Shown: positions 1 through 8,619 of the stretch, piece by piece
How the letters are laid out: each line of letters starts with the position of its first letter
How positions within the stretch are numbered: position 1 is the first letter of the stretch
Assembly: GCA_933822405.4 (NCBI GenBank)
Contig: CAKOGP040001893.1
Location: 1 to 14,565, forward strand
Origin: Cylindrotheca closterium
Lineage: Eukaryota > Bacillariophyta > Bacillariophyceae > Bacillariales > Bacillariaceae
Direction of reading: 5' to 3'
DNA length: 14,565 nt
Notes under the pieces: model-generated
Databases searched by the model: none
Told to the model about the DNA's origin: nothing
Seen by the model: the letters and a program-made list of their open reading frames with translations, nothing else
Translations under genes and position numbers: made by a program

Positions 1-244
1 TTGCCCATTCCATGTAGATAACAAGTCTTTTAGAATAGTTATTTCCTGTAGAGATGATTATTTCCTATTAGACGGATCGGAGATCGCTATGGTCAGTGCC
101 TCTGCATGACGACTTGATGGGTCGCATGTTGGCACTGCTGGTTGGCAATGATGGCTTGATGGGCCACAAAGTTGTCAATCGGTTTGGACGACGACAAGCC
201 TGCCGCTTGTCTGATGTCCGCCAGAACCGAAATCCAACTACAAC
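1..244. other. Unassigned sequence upstream of copia fragment
   Basis: This stretch should hold the upstream part of the RNase H domain if the copia fragment at 245 were complete, but I cannot find matching residues in any frame. In the RNase H frame there is a TGA upstream of the ATG, near 212-214. A minus-strand frame is open from 254 to a stop at 95-93 (about 53 codons, no useful start) and reads fairly coding-like, but I do not recognise it. The copia fragment is therefore either truncated near 230 or heavily rearranged. Confidence 0.3.
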
Positions 245-487
245 ATGTCCGTTGTCAAGAACTCAAGTGTTCCTGAATCTCAATTGAAAAAGAAATCGAA
301 TGCTGTCGCATATCACTACGTTCGCTCCAGATGCGCAATTGATATCCTACAAATTGAATGGATCATTTCCGCTGAGAACTTGGCCGATGTTTTGACCAAA
401 ATCCAACCTGGACCTGTTCGTGATCGTCTTATTGAACACATCATGTGGAAAGCAAAGCAAAATGGAAAACTTGCTCTTTTTATTTAA
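245..487 (+). pseudogene. Ty1/copia retrotransposon pol, C-terminal RNase H fragment
   Basis: The 80-residue reading frame matches the last part of a Ty1/copia polyprotein, the RNase H that degrades the RNA strand during reverse transcription. Visible hallmarks are NMSVVKNSSVPES (the conserved aspartate before N-x-S-V is replaced by tyrosine-asparagine), then SQLKKKSNAVAYHYVR, where family members have LKK+HNAIAYHRVRE, then the ENLADVLTK motif with PGP after it, and a final W near the C-terminus. The start at 245 is only the first ATG after an in-frame stop, not a genuine start. Reverse transcriptase, integrase and gag are absent from the window. The HNA-to-SNA change and the missing upstream part indicate a dead, truncated copy. 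The family call is sound; the exact lineage is not determined. Confidence 0.85.
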
Positions 488-1130
488 CTTTTGGAAACGT
501 CTTCATCCGTCGCCGGATATTGTCAGTCTTGGACAGTATTGGATGATACGTCCTCCCAAGAGGGGGTACGGTTGATATTAGCCCAATTCGGAGTACAAAG
601 TTCTCTGATACATCAGTATCACCTTGAGGGGGCCGTTAATTGGACCAGAGAGTGTCCGTCATTCGTACGTTAGATAGATTAACCTAGAGATTCGCACACA
701 TCTTGTAAAATCCCCATGTTTGTCATCGTACTCGTTTTCGTCCCGAATCTCTCGTACCTCGCTACTCAATATAACGTATTGGTCAATAAAAATAAACCAA
801 AAATAGTTGGGTTGGGTTCATTGACAACCCCTAATATTTTTGATTCCCCTTTTTTGAATTGCAGTAACCTGGATATGGCACCAACTCCCGTCACGTACCG
901 TATGTAGAAACTGGTAGACGCAAGCAAATGGTTTGACCAAGATTATGTGATACCTGCCTGTGAATTGGCCTCATAGCACCGATTTTTGCCAAACAAGATG
1001 AGGAGCTAACGCGAACGATGAAGAAAGCTACTATTTTGTGTTAACCATTCTTCTATGTTTGATATAGAATTGTTTCCACTTGCATTTATTTGGCAATGTC
1101 GCGTATGGCAACAATGTCGGCAACTTGCCC
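488..1130. other. Gene-free region with possible copia 3' end (polypurine tract and LTR)
   Basis: Downstream of the copia stop are two purine-rich runs that could serve as the second-strand primer: AAGAGGGGG at about 558-566 and CTTGAGGGGG at about 624-633. The sequence after them (about 635-790) has an LTR-like look, ending in a T/C-rich stretch before ataacgtattggtcaat. No second LTR lies in the window, so boundaries cannot be fixed. From 790 to 1130 I see no gene; 899-953 carries short repeats shared with 4779-4987. Confidence 0.3.
926..953 (+). repeat. 28-nt inverted repeat, left arm
   Basis: This 28-nt segment (beginning aaatggtttgaccaag) occurs again as an exact reverse complement at 4960-4987. 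Just before it, 899-920 matches 4779-4800 in direct orientation at 19 of 22 positions (cgta-y-gtagaa-r-ctggtag-w-cg). The segment between the arms is about 4 kb and contains the PDZ pseudogene. It may be a trace of a foldback element or of an inversion. Confidence 0.85.
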
Positions 1131-1136
1131 GAATCC

Positions 1137-2929
1137 TTAGAGCTTCGCACAATGAAGCACATACTGATTATTGGAAAGGGGTGGAAGCAAAGTCTCGATT
1201 GAAAAGCTCTTGATTAGGCTTTCGACTGCATCGCGTTGGTACAAGCATGTAATAATGTCAACACCCGTTCCCATATCTTTGTTTCCCGTAAAATGGACGT
1301 TTGCAACTAGACGCCCGAGCTCCCTCTTATAGTAGAGTCGACAAGTTGGAAACTTTTGATTTCGCAAATTGACGGTCCCCACTGCCCTAGTCCGACGGGA
1401 AAAAACACATTCGGAATTCCCCATAACAATAGTTTGTTTGCTCCAACTCCCAAAGATAGTACTGTTCGTATCCCACAGTTGTGTTTGTCCCGTTCAAAGT
1501 CTCAAGGATGGGACAGAGTCCATTTTCTGGTGGCACTCCAGTCGGACAAACTTCACAACCCTCAAACCAGAACAGGTTCACTTCCGAGTTGTAACAGATT
1601 CCCTTTACTTGCAAGAACCACGAAAGTAATATCCCAGTGGCCAAGAAGGGAATAATGACAAGTGAGTGTATGAGCTTTCCCACGATGGTTCTTGCTTGCC
1701 CCTCGTAATGAACTGAGATAAAATGCAATATAACTGCAATGCTCTCCATTCCAACAACAAAGTATGCTTCTTGTTCATCGGACTGATAAATCAGCATCTA
1801 TGCAATGATAAATCCAAAGAAAGGATTGATGACGGTCAAAAAATTAATGACAAATATCACAATACCAGGGTTACTGCCAAAAACAGCTTGGAAATGCATG
1901 ATCGATTTGGATCCAGTTCTTCTTCTGAAACGGTAGGAGGCCACATAGTGAGTCTCATTGCCCGCAGCAAAAAGCCCAATTCGGCAACAACCAAAAAGGC
2001 AAATGGGAGTGCAGTAGCTAGTGGAATTGCACCACTGTCGATTTTTTCTTCACAGCAGGTTCTCGATTCTTCAAAAAAAGCCTTGAATGCAAAGGAAGTT
2101 GTTACAAGATCAAAGAGCAATTCCACTGCAATCAAAAACCAAATGATAATGATGCCTTTGGGAGGTGTCTCGATTTTGATATGCCGTTTGCCACATATGA
2201 TGGACCGTTGATCCTGTCCCAAGAGGCTTGGACGCAAGGGTTCCTCCACAGCTATATTCAGAGATCTCGATGACCTTAATTGCTTCACAGTTTTCTTGTA
2301 GTCAGTAGCGGGTTTTCCATTGACGGAAAGGAGGATGGACCCGCTTTTGAGATCGGGAAAGCTGCCACCTCGCTGAACTCTTGTAACAATTAGTTGATTG
2401 GAACCATCGGGATTCTTGAATCTCGAAGTGTTCACTGTAAAGCCAAGCTTATCGGACTTTCTCTTTTTCGTAACTTCAAAAGTAGTCAACCTTCGGCTGG
2501 TTACCTCACCTGCAAAATTTATATGAGTCGACTGGGAGGAGGTGCTGTAGGAAGGGGCGATGCAGTCGTTACCTTTCTCTTCGCCTTTTTCTTCATCGTC
2601 GTCCTCGATATCAAAGGCAGGTTTGGTGGCGGCTGCAGTAAGCTTGACAGGGCCAGTGATGCTTCCCAACATCCCCAAAACATGATTAGGGTATCCGGGC
2701 ATGGTTTCCCATTGATGGTGACGAGGACGTCTCCCATCTTGAGTTTCGTGTTGACAAATATTGAATCTTCGCTGATTTGGCTAACATAAAAGACTTTCCA
2801 TCTGTTGGATTTGGTTACGCGGATTCCAACCCTACAATTGGGGAAAGGTTTTTCAGCCTCGATTGAGAAGACTGACTCCAAATACGGTTTCAATGCCGCC
2901 AAAGCGCTAGTCTCCGAGCCTCCCTTCAT
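1137..2929 (-). pseudogene. Decayed gene: tandem PDZ domains plus polytopic membrane protein
   Basis: Read on the minus strand from ATG 2929. PDZ 1 covers about residues 28-105 (NCRVGIRV binding loop, then KMGDVLVTINGKPCPDTL). Its frame breaks at about 2687, where one missing base moves the rest (HVLGMLGSITGPVKLTAAA) into the frame that runs to 1857. An acidic linker (FDIEDDDEEKGEEKG) and PDZ 2 follow (KLGFTV loop, LKSGSILLSVNGKPATDY). Membrane segments come next (GIIIIWFLIAVELLF; ALPFAFLVVAELGFLL; KLFLAVTLVL). A second shift near 1860, a TAG at 1800-1798 and a third shift near 1390 interrupt the remainder. That remainder has further hydrophobic helices (LIHSLVIIPFLATGILL), a Cys-rich loop with N-glycosylation-like NGTNTT, and a tail ending at 1137. 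PDZ domains usually bind C-terminal peptides. The membrane part is not a family I can name. Three shifts and a nonsense codon suggest a pseudogene of an ancestral protein of about 600 residues. Unrecognised introns could explain some breaks, but not the one inside PDZ 1. Confidence 0.7.
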
Positions 2930-2996
2930 GGCAACAGAATGTACTGCGACAATAATAGTACTTTAAGAAGCAACAGCAGCGAAACGACCTCACCTT

Positions 2997-3036
2997 CTGG
3001 ACCCTCCGCAACTCGTCCGTCAATCGACCGTTTTGA
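2997..3036 (-). repeat. Dispersed 40-nt module, copy 1
   Basis: On the minus strand this segment matches 7075-7115 on the plus strand at about 38 of 41 positions. Shared landmarks are acggtcga, gacgagttgcggagggtcc. It lies about 70 bp upstream of the ATG of the PDZ pseudogene. Conceptual translation gives NGR-x-TDELRRVQ in both copies, but no surrounding gene supports it being coding. The copies are in opposite orientation, each bordering a tttgaatcgtttcg array. Confidence 0.8.
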
Positions 3037-3120
3037 GGATTGATAATCTCGACTTCTTTGACTACTGAACAGCTTTCCCTACACCCCTGAGCTGGGGCAT
3101 TACTGAAGCAAAAAAGTCGG

Positions 3121-3238
3121 TTTGAATCGTTTCGTCCGTCGCAATGAATCGTTTCGATTCCTTTGAATCGTTTCAAAATCATTTGAACGGTTTCGTTTCG
3201 CATTTGAATCGTTTCGATTCCTTTGAATCGTTTCAAAG
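3121..3238 (+). repeat. tttgaatcgtttcg array 1 (about 6 units)
   Basis: Six units of consensus tttgaatcgtttcg (one as gaacggtttc) occur with irregular 18-24 nt spacing. Adjacent units form short inverted repeats such as gaatcg-ttt-cgattc. The last 45 nt, from cgtttcgcatttg to the end, recur almost exactly at about 6893-6935 in the largest array, so arrays 1 and 3 share a higher-order unit. Confidence 0.9.
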
Positions 3239-4778
3239 GGCTCATATTTCATAAATGGGGTTGGGTATTTTTGAAAACCGCCGTATTTTTCGTACCACCT
3301 CTACGTGTCGTCAGCTTTCCTCATGAAATATCGTGAGATATGAATATGACGGAGGGCAGACCATTAGTTTTTGAAAATAAAAAATAAAGCACTTCTAACC
3401 CGGATATGTCGCTAGCTCTTTTGTCGTGAGCTGCACTGGTCTGAAGCTCTTTGTAATATGTGTCATTGTTTTGCATCAACATCACATCAACTTCAAGCTT
3501 GCAGACAAAAGCCAAGGAACCGCAAAACAAACAAGCAGCACCACAACAGTTGCGACCTAGTGAGATAAAAATGACGACATGACAGGCGCCTGAAGCGAGA
3601 ACGGCAGACTCCAGTGCAACAAGCAGCACAACAAGCGGAGAATGAATCATCAGCTTCACGCGAGCTGCGACAATACGCCAGCATTGTGGATTCGGAGTCA
3701 GAATTTTTGTTATGAGAGACATGCAATCGATCGAGAGGTCCTACGGATCGATAGAAGTGCAACCACCCCCCAACTTCACGCTTGTTGGAAAGTGGTTTTA
3801 ACAACTTGATTGCATCATCTTGTGATTGAATCGACATCATCCTGGAAAGGTCAAACAAGGCATGAGAGAGCAGTCAAATCTACCAGTTGAGATTATCGCT
3901 GCGATTCTAGTGAAGTATACACTTCTCTGAGGCTTGCGACAACGAGCATGTGCAATTTGCTGATTATCTGGACCTGAAGCATCAATCGGCTTGTTGTTTG
4001 GGTAGAAACGTAAAGGGCGAACGCAAGGCTCAATTTCATCGCAAATATACTACATGTGTATGCAAAGATCGAAGACACAATAATCAACATTGGTTGGGAA
4101 AGATTTAAAAACGACAACAAACGCAGAATCCCGACTGGGCTCCATTGTGGCCAATTTTTTTTTCTCCAGGCCAGTGTTTTGAACGAAGCTGTCTACTATA
4201 GTATAGAAAGACGCTTGCAGAGTTCTTTGTGAAAAAATTCTGACGAGAGAATAGAATAGAACAAATGAGGGCTTGATTCTGCCAATGCGGAGACAGTGAC
4301 TTGACTTGAACAATGACAAGACGACACTCAAACTGGATACTACTGTTGAAGACAAAAATTATAGTCAATAGAGAATCAAGCTAGAAGCTTGAACAATACG
4401 TTCTACTATTATACATCTCCATCACCATGTAACGCTAGTCATTCCGGTTTGCCAATATACTGTCACATTCTCTAGGAAGGCCAGAACTTGTTCAACTGGA
4501 GCTGAGGTGGTTTGGTTAGGTTGCGTCCATTCTGGAAAAGCAGGTTTGCGTATCAGATTGCAAGTGGCTGGTATAGAATGTTTTTAGTTTGCTTATTCTT
4601 TATATTTGATGATCCAGGACCATCCAATCTACCGGTAGAACTGGATCTTCCTGATTATTATTTTAAGCACTGGTGTTTCGCGAGTCTCTCATATCCCCTG
4701 AAACTCTCCCCTCATATATTTTGATTTGCTTTTTGAAAGAAAATAGCCCGGATTTGGTTCCAGCTGACGACATGTACA
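3239..4778. other. Long region without a confident gene
   Basis: No frame gives a convincing protein. The best hint of an old gene is on the plus strand. A 46-codon open segment at 3575-3715 reads coding-like (for example QQAAQQAENESSASREL), is preceded by a Gln/Pro-rich segment in another frame, and is followed by short open pieces in shifting frames up to about 3930 (one reads LPVEIIAAIL, superficially F-box-like). Minus-strand frames over 3321-4368 are open too but have odd composition and no motif. From 4380 to 4778 I see only AT-rich unique sequence. Confidence 0.3.
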
Positions 4779-4800
4779 CGTACGTAGAAGCTGGTAGTCG
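4779..4800 (+). repeat. 22-nt direct repeat of 899-920
   Basis: This segment matches 899-920 in the same orientation at 19 of 22 positions. It lies about 50 nt before the second tttgaatcgtttcg array. Together with the inverted 28-nt arm at 4960-4987 it suggests that 899-953 and 4779-4987 descend from one repeat that was rearranged. Confidence 0.6.
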
Positions 4801-4850
4801 TGAGCTGATTTGCAAACCCCATTTATCCGATATGTGCCGGACTCTTGTCC

Positions 4851-4913
4851 TTTGAACGAATCGTTTCGTTTGAATCGTTTCGTGCGATCTTTGAATCGTT
4901 TTTGAATCCTTTC
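4851..4913 (+). repeat. tttgaatcgtttcg array 2 (about 4 degenerate units)
   Basis: Units start at about 4851 (tttgaacgaatcgtttcg), 4869 (perfect tttgaatcgtttcg), 4890 and 4901. It is the smallest and most degenerate of the three arrays, all on the same strand. The flanks (gtgacgtacc, ggtaccacgtacc) are rich in the acgtac motif also seen near 891-900 and 4776-4786. Confidence 0.8.
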
Positions 4914-4947
4914 ATGTGACGTACCTCTGGTACCACGTACCTACAAC

Positions 4948-4969
4948 TATGTGATCCAAGTATCACATA
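4948..4969. repeat. Hairpin, 8-bp stem, at the right 28-nt arm
   Basis: TATGTGAT at 4948-4955 pairs with ATCACATA at 4962-4969 around a 6-nt loop. The right half of the stem is part of the 28-nt arm at 4960-4987. This arrangement resembles the foldback end of a small non-autonomous element, though no target duplication is visible. Confidence 0.55.
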
Positions 4970-4987
4970 ATCTTGGTCAAACCATTT
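4960..4987 (-). repeat. 28-nt inverted repeat, right arm
   Basis: Exact reverse complement of 926-953. A 28-nt perfect match is not expected by chance in a window of this size. See the left arm for context. Confidence 0.85.
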
Positions 4988-5569
4988 TGTGCGGAGCAGC
5001 TACATAGGACAACACAACAATCCAACTTCGGGGGCTTCGTTGAGGATCCGATAGTTGGCCAGGAGATCCGTTTATATCTTGGCTGGGCACTCAGTGCATA
5101 CAACTTTCGGCCAAGCAGGCCCATTTCCGTTCATTTTCCATGGTTGAAAAGAGTTTCTACTGCAGAGCCGCTGCTTTGGGTTTCTCCAATTGGGCATGAG
5201 GCTGTTCCACCGGAATCCATCCCTTGCTAGTGTCCGAACTACCACATTGTCGTAGTTCATCTAACATAGAGAGTATGGCAAGGAGGCAGCAGGATGATGC
5301 AGGTAGATTCCAATCTTACTGCCACATCTTTGCCAAACTCTTTCTTTGCCGAGCTCTCAACGTACTCACAAATGAAGCGTCGCAAGCCAATCATTGAGAT
5401 GCTATAGATAACATAGTTGATTAAATAGTTAAGTTTGATTCCAAAATGAAACTAATGCAACCCAGGATGTAGAGAGTGCAGACGCCATGTTCACAAGTCA
5501 ATCGTGAACCAAAGGATTGATATGTGCGACCCGGTTATCGGTTGGATAGTTCTTCGACTGTAAAATAGG
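4988..5569. other. No gene recognised
   Basis: Two opposing open frames overlap here (plus 4973-5230, minus 5260-5072). Neither has a motif, a plausible start context or a partner frame, and the region around 5280-5560 is closed in all frames beyond short lengths. It is treated as non-coding. Confidence 0.3.
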
Positions 5570-6240
5570 CAACTGGTAAATATTCCAAATCTCATCTAAC
5601 AGGATTAGTAGTCTTCCCAATCAATGTGATTTGAACAATGTACTTACATCAGAATAACAAGCTCGATATCGTTCTTGTCTTGCTTGTTGCTGTATTGAAC
5701 TATCATTTGACCATATTGGTAGAATAGGCAAGTCAGAAATATTCCGAATCTCAATTTTAGCAGCGCAGATGCAATAAGATAAATCTCACTCCGCTTCTGC
5801 TTTCAAACAATGTTGATTGTTGCATTCATCGATATCTTTCATGTCTTGTTTGCTGCGGTAGTGAATGCAAACAATGATTTGACCATAGAATAGGCATTTA
5901 TGCTGTACAGTAGCAAGATCAATCACACTCCGCTCCATCAGCTTTCAAACAATGTGGATTGTTGCATTATTCTTGCCGAATTCATAACTCTTTTGCTGGT
6001 TTGTTGGCTCGAGTCGCTTGTTCTTCAAAGACTACCGTATCAAGCAGGTCACAACAAGCAGGTGACGACGAATTTATTGATACCTTCTTGTCTTCTTTGC
6101 TGCGGTATTGAATGCAAACAATTTGACCGACCATTGAAAAGGCAAAACATTCCGAATCTAGTTTAAGCAGTGCACTAGCAAGATAATCCCACTCTGCTTT
6201 CGCTTTCTAGTGGATTGTTGGATTGCTTCATTCTAATCAA
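5570..6240 (+). repeat. Degenerate repeat block related to the 88-bp satellite
   Basis: Three to four diverged units can be aligned by eye. Recurrent landmarks are atttgacca, agaataggca, aatattccgaatct, gcagtagcaagat, tcacactccgct, ctttcaaacaatgt, ggattgttgcatt, and cttgtctt-n-tttgctgcggta. Units run roughly 5670-5885, 5885-6127 and 6128-6238, with a partial unit before. The core gcagtagcaagataaatcccactccgct equivalent is the reverse complement of the core of the 88-bp satellite at 10863-11456. This block is therefore an older, inverted relative. Open frames within it (for example 5900-6166) are by-products. Confidence 0.65.
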
Positions 6241-6750
6241 TCGGCACCTACTCAGATCGAGAGCGCCAATGCAGATTTGTTGGAACTCATCGCTTCTTCA
6301 TTGATGCCCCTGATGTATACGCTTTAGTTATTTCAAGCGGAGCACGCACGTCTCCTTTCATTATCTCATTTCCTTTCAATCATATGAACCACCTTCTTTC
6401 ATGGACGAGCCACCCATCAGCCATCTCGTCACTCCATCGGAGATAATGGAGTCCAGCCTTGCCCTGAAGGGCTACAGCGAGAGGCGAATCAATCAATCGT
6501 CTTTCCCTCATCCCCGTCATAGTAGAAACGAAAGATTTTTCTTTGATTGTCGTCTTTATCCTCTTTTTCCAGAACGACCATGCTGCGATGTTTGCTTCCT
6601 TGATATGGCTGTTTGATGAATTTCGTCAGGATCTCAGCGATGGCTCAAAGGTATGCAGGAGGTTTGCGGTGACGATGAAGTGGTTCGATGCCATGATTTC
6701 GAGTGACGTACCAATTGGCATCTTACCTGACCAGTGATGTTTCATTTATT
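6241..6750. other. No confident gene; two short open frames and an intron-acceptor-like site
   Basis: An ATG frame at 6401-6616 and another at 6543-6737 overlap. A pyrimidine-rich stretch ending in AG at 6572 looks like a splice acceptor. However, the GT candidates at 6499, 6516 and 6522 do not join the two frames, so I could not build a consistent gene. The end of the region abuts the large tttgaatcgtttcg array. Confidence 0.25.
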
Positions 6751-6998
6751 CCTTTGAATCGTTTCGTTGATACCTTTGAATCGTTTCGAGATCGTTTGAA
6801 TCGTTTCGTTGATTCCTTTGAATCCTTTCGAGATCATTCATTTGAATCGTTTCGATTCCTTTGAATCGTTTCAAAGTCCTTTGAATCGTTTCGTTTCGCA
6901 TTTGAATCGTTTCGATTCCTTTGAATCGTTTCGAAATCCTTTGAATCGTTTCGCGTGTTGTGATGAATCGTTTCGATCCATTTGAATCGTTTCGAAAT
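6751..6998 (+). repeat. tttgaatcgtttcg array 3 (about 12 units)
   Basis: About twelve units with consensus tttgaatcgtttcg are spaced by 18-24 nt, alternating linkers such as ttgat(t)cc, agatcg, attcc and aaatcc. One unit reads gaatcctttc. Many neighbouring units form gaatcg-ttt-cgattc or ttgaatcgtttcaa inverted repeats, so the array can fold into serial short hairpins on either strand. Array 1 (3121-3238) shares its internal order of linkers, which indicates copying of a multi-unit block. Confidence 0.9.
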
Positions 6999-7074
6999 GT
7001 CTTTTTATTTTACCGTATGGTGGGACCCCTGCTGTCGGGGAGATGCAACGCGTGCATGTGCATTTTCTATCCGC

Positions 7075-7115
7075 TCAAAAACGGTCGATCGACAGACGAG
7101 TTGCGGAGGGTCCAG
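7075..7115 (+). repeat. Dispersed 40-nt module, copy 2
   Basis: Matches the minus-strand sequence of 2997-3036 with two substitutions and one extra A (acggtcgatcgacagacgag here). It lies 76 nt after array 3 and 60 nt before the GCGCGGATTG array. In this copy tttgaatcgtttcg precedes the module in the same orientation, whereas at 3 kb the array lies on the other side relative to the module. Confidence 0.8.
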
Positions 7116-7174
7116 GCCCATTGCGCAGAAAACGTGAAAGCGCGCGTGCGGGGACATTTCTCTCCGAGCTGGCG

Positions 7175-7265
7175 CAATCCGCGCTTACATTTAGGCGCGG
7201 ATTGCCAATGCGCTACTACATTACGCGCGGATTGCCAATCCGCGCTTAAATTTTAGCGCGGATTG
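7175..7265. repeat. GCGCGGATTG palindromic array, copy A
   Basis: GCGCGGATTG occurs at 7195, 7225 and 7256 (30 and 31 nt apart), with the complementary CAATCCGCGC at about 7175 and 7236. GCGCGGATTG and CAATCCGCGC around one base (7225-7245) make a 10-bp hairpin. The ending, AATCCGCGCT then A/T-rich 8 nt then AGCGCGGATT, is the counterpart of the perfect palindrome in the array at 12597-12730. Confidence 0.9.
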
Positions 7266-7285
7266 TAAATTTGCTGTTACGATAA

Positions 7286-7923
7286 CCAAATGCAAATGAA
7301 CACAGCAAACACCGAAAGCTTGCTCTCCATCATGGTGTTTGTGGAGCCAGAGACGCCCTGACAAAACAGCATGGCAAAACAATCATCCAGGAACTATTGA
7401 GCCTTGGGGATCTGTCGCGTGAAAGAGACAGCAGCCGTAGATGATGAAATGAACAAGTTGACTCCAAAAGTCATCTTGAATTTGCGAAATGAACAACGAG
7501 TAAAAAGAGGAATTGGAAAAGTGGGATCCCAAGAAGTTTGCACTTTTCAAAAAGTGAACGGTTTCTAAAAGCCTAAGACAGGATGGAAAAAGAGCAGGGC
7601 AAAAGAAATTATATGGGAAATTTGCTGAAAGACTCAGTCAGAGCGCTGAGGAAGCAAGAGAACGAGAAGATCAGCGGAGTCAAACAGTTCGTCGCCAATC
7701 ATCCAGTACCATCCTTTCAAAGCTACTACGGATATATCCAATTGCTTCTGCGTCAAGATATATAGAGGCTGGAGAAGATAAGGCTCCGGTAGGAAAACGA
7801 GATCTATGGCGTTCGCGAAAACAGTATTGCGAGGAGTTTCCTTTGAATGTCGTCAGGGACTACGACCACCACCAGGAGATTAGAATAGCAAAATACTTTC
7901 AAAGCCAAGGGGAAGGAACATAG
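7286..7923 (+). pseudogene. Unrecognised decayed gene in three shifting frames
   Basis: Three consecutive coding-like segments lie on the plus strand. Frame A (7286-7444) includes ALHHGVCGARDALTKQHGKT and IIQELLSLGDLSRERDS. Frame B (7401-7568) includes DDEMNKLTPKVILNLRNEQ. Frame C (7558-7923, 121 codons, no Met) includes GQKKLYGKFAERLSQSAEE, a charged helix-like stretch AREREDQRSQTVRRQ, SSTILSKLLRIYPIASASRY and KRDLWRSRKQYCEEFPLN. The stops at 7442 and 7566 fall just where the next frame takes over, which is what small indels in one ancestral gene would produce. LLRIYPIASA and ALHHGV faintly recall diatom ankyrin-like repeats (LLEAYP-AAS, PLH), but I do not claim the family. An ATG frame at 7583-7765 overlaps frame C and is judged the shadow. 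Confidence 0.4.
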
Positions 7924-8619
7924 GGGAAGAATCATAGATTAAGAATGTAGTAAAACACTAGTACTGCCTACTTTTGCTGCTAAGCTTCTTGACAAGAACA
8001 TTGAGGTTTACGGCCGCAAAGGTTCCTACCGGTATATCTGATTTTGGGGGGGTATTAGGCTCCTATTGGGGGACAAAAGACGAGGGGAAAAGGAAAAAAG
8101 AAAGGGAAGGAGAAAAAAGGAGAAAGGAAATTCTGAATTCCATCTGACGCTTTTTGATCCGTTGAATATATTTCATGTCGTACGCTTGATGGGGGCAAGA
8201 CATGTAATTCATAGGGGCAGAGGGGGCTTTTGCCTTGATTTTGCGCCAGCAGGACCGTCTTTCTTGGAGTCCTCACTGTCTGTACGCTGTAAGTCACCTT
8301 TTGAATCAAGAGTGCGGTAAGATTGAATCCGATGATTGATTTCTGCACTATTTTTATTTCCTGGTCTTTTCTGAACCATATTTACAGTTGGGAGTTCAGT
8401 GTTGAATTTCGCGATTTTATGGTGTATTTCCTGAAACGCACGACAGACATTTTTTTTTACATGGTGACCAAAATATTCTCTGCATGTTTCATGGTGTGAT
8501 TTTTTCGCAAAAGATATTGAGGCAAAATTGAGAACCAAATACTACGAGGAATATTACTATGTTTTACTTTTCAAAGAATAACTGGAAAGAACAAAGTCAA
8601 TCAACTGGAGCCCAGCCCT
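7924..8619. other. No confident gene
   Basis: A minus-strand frame of 109 residues (8538-8209) ends in a polar tail (DSEDSKKDGPAGAKSRQK) and an overlapping plus frame is also open. Neither has a recognisable domain. A polypurine run lies at 8082-8130. Confidence 0.3.
8082..8130 (+). repeat. 49-nt uninterrupted polypurine tract
   Basis: Every base from 8082 to 8130 is A or G (gaggggaaaaggaaaaaag and onward). Such tracts can adopt triplex structures or act as nucleosome-excluding elements. No gene start is clearly positioned by it. Confidence 0.8.

Noticed and set aside
3121..3238. tRNA-like T-arm sequences (gtttcgattcc)
   Set aside because: They recur in every unit of the tttgaatcgtttcg arrays and no acceptor, D or anticodon arm can be placed around them.
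2907..3245. Minus-strand frame of 112 residues upstream of the PDZ gene
   Set aside because: It is composed of the tttgaatcgtttcg array and the 40-nt module; it overlaps the PDZ start in another frame and has no coding support.
3867..3935. F-box-like peptide LPVEIIAAIL on the plus strand
   Set aside because: Too short, in a region of many stops, with no further F-box or repeat domain.
4973..5260. Opposing open frames (plus 4973-5230, minus 5260-5072)
   Set aside because: No motif, no start context and no evidence to prefer either strand.
6401..6737. Two-exon gene joining the frames at 6401 and 6543
   Set aside because: The acceptor at 6572 looks good, but removal of an intron from any of the GT sites I tested (6499, 6516, 6522) does not bring the two frames into register.
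7583..7765. Plus-strand ATG frame of 60 residues
   Set aside because: It overlaps a longer open frame (7558-7923) with better protein character and continuity with neighbouring frames.
8209..8538. Minus-strand frame of 109 residues
   Set aside because: Polar, motif-free sequence with an overlapping open frame on the other strand; not enough to call a gene.
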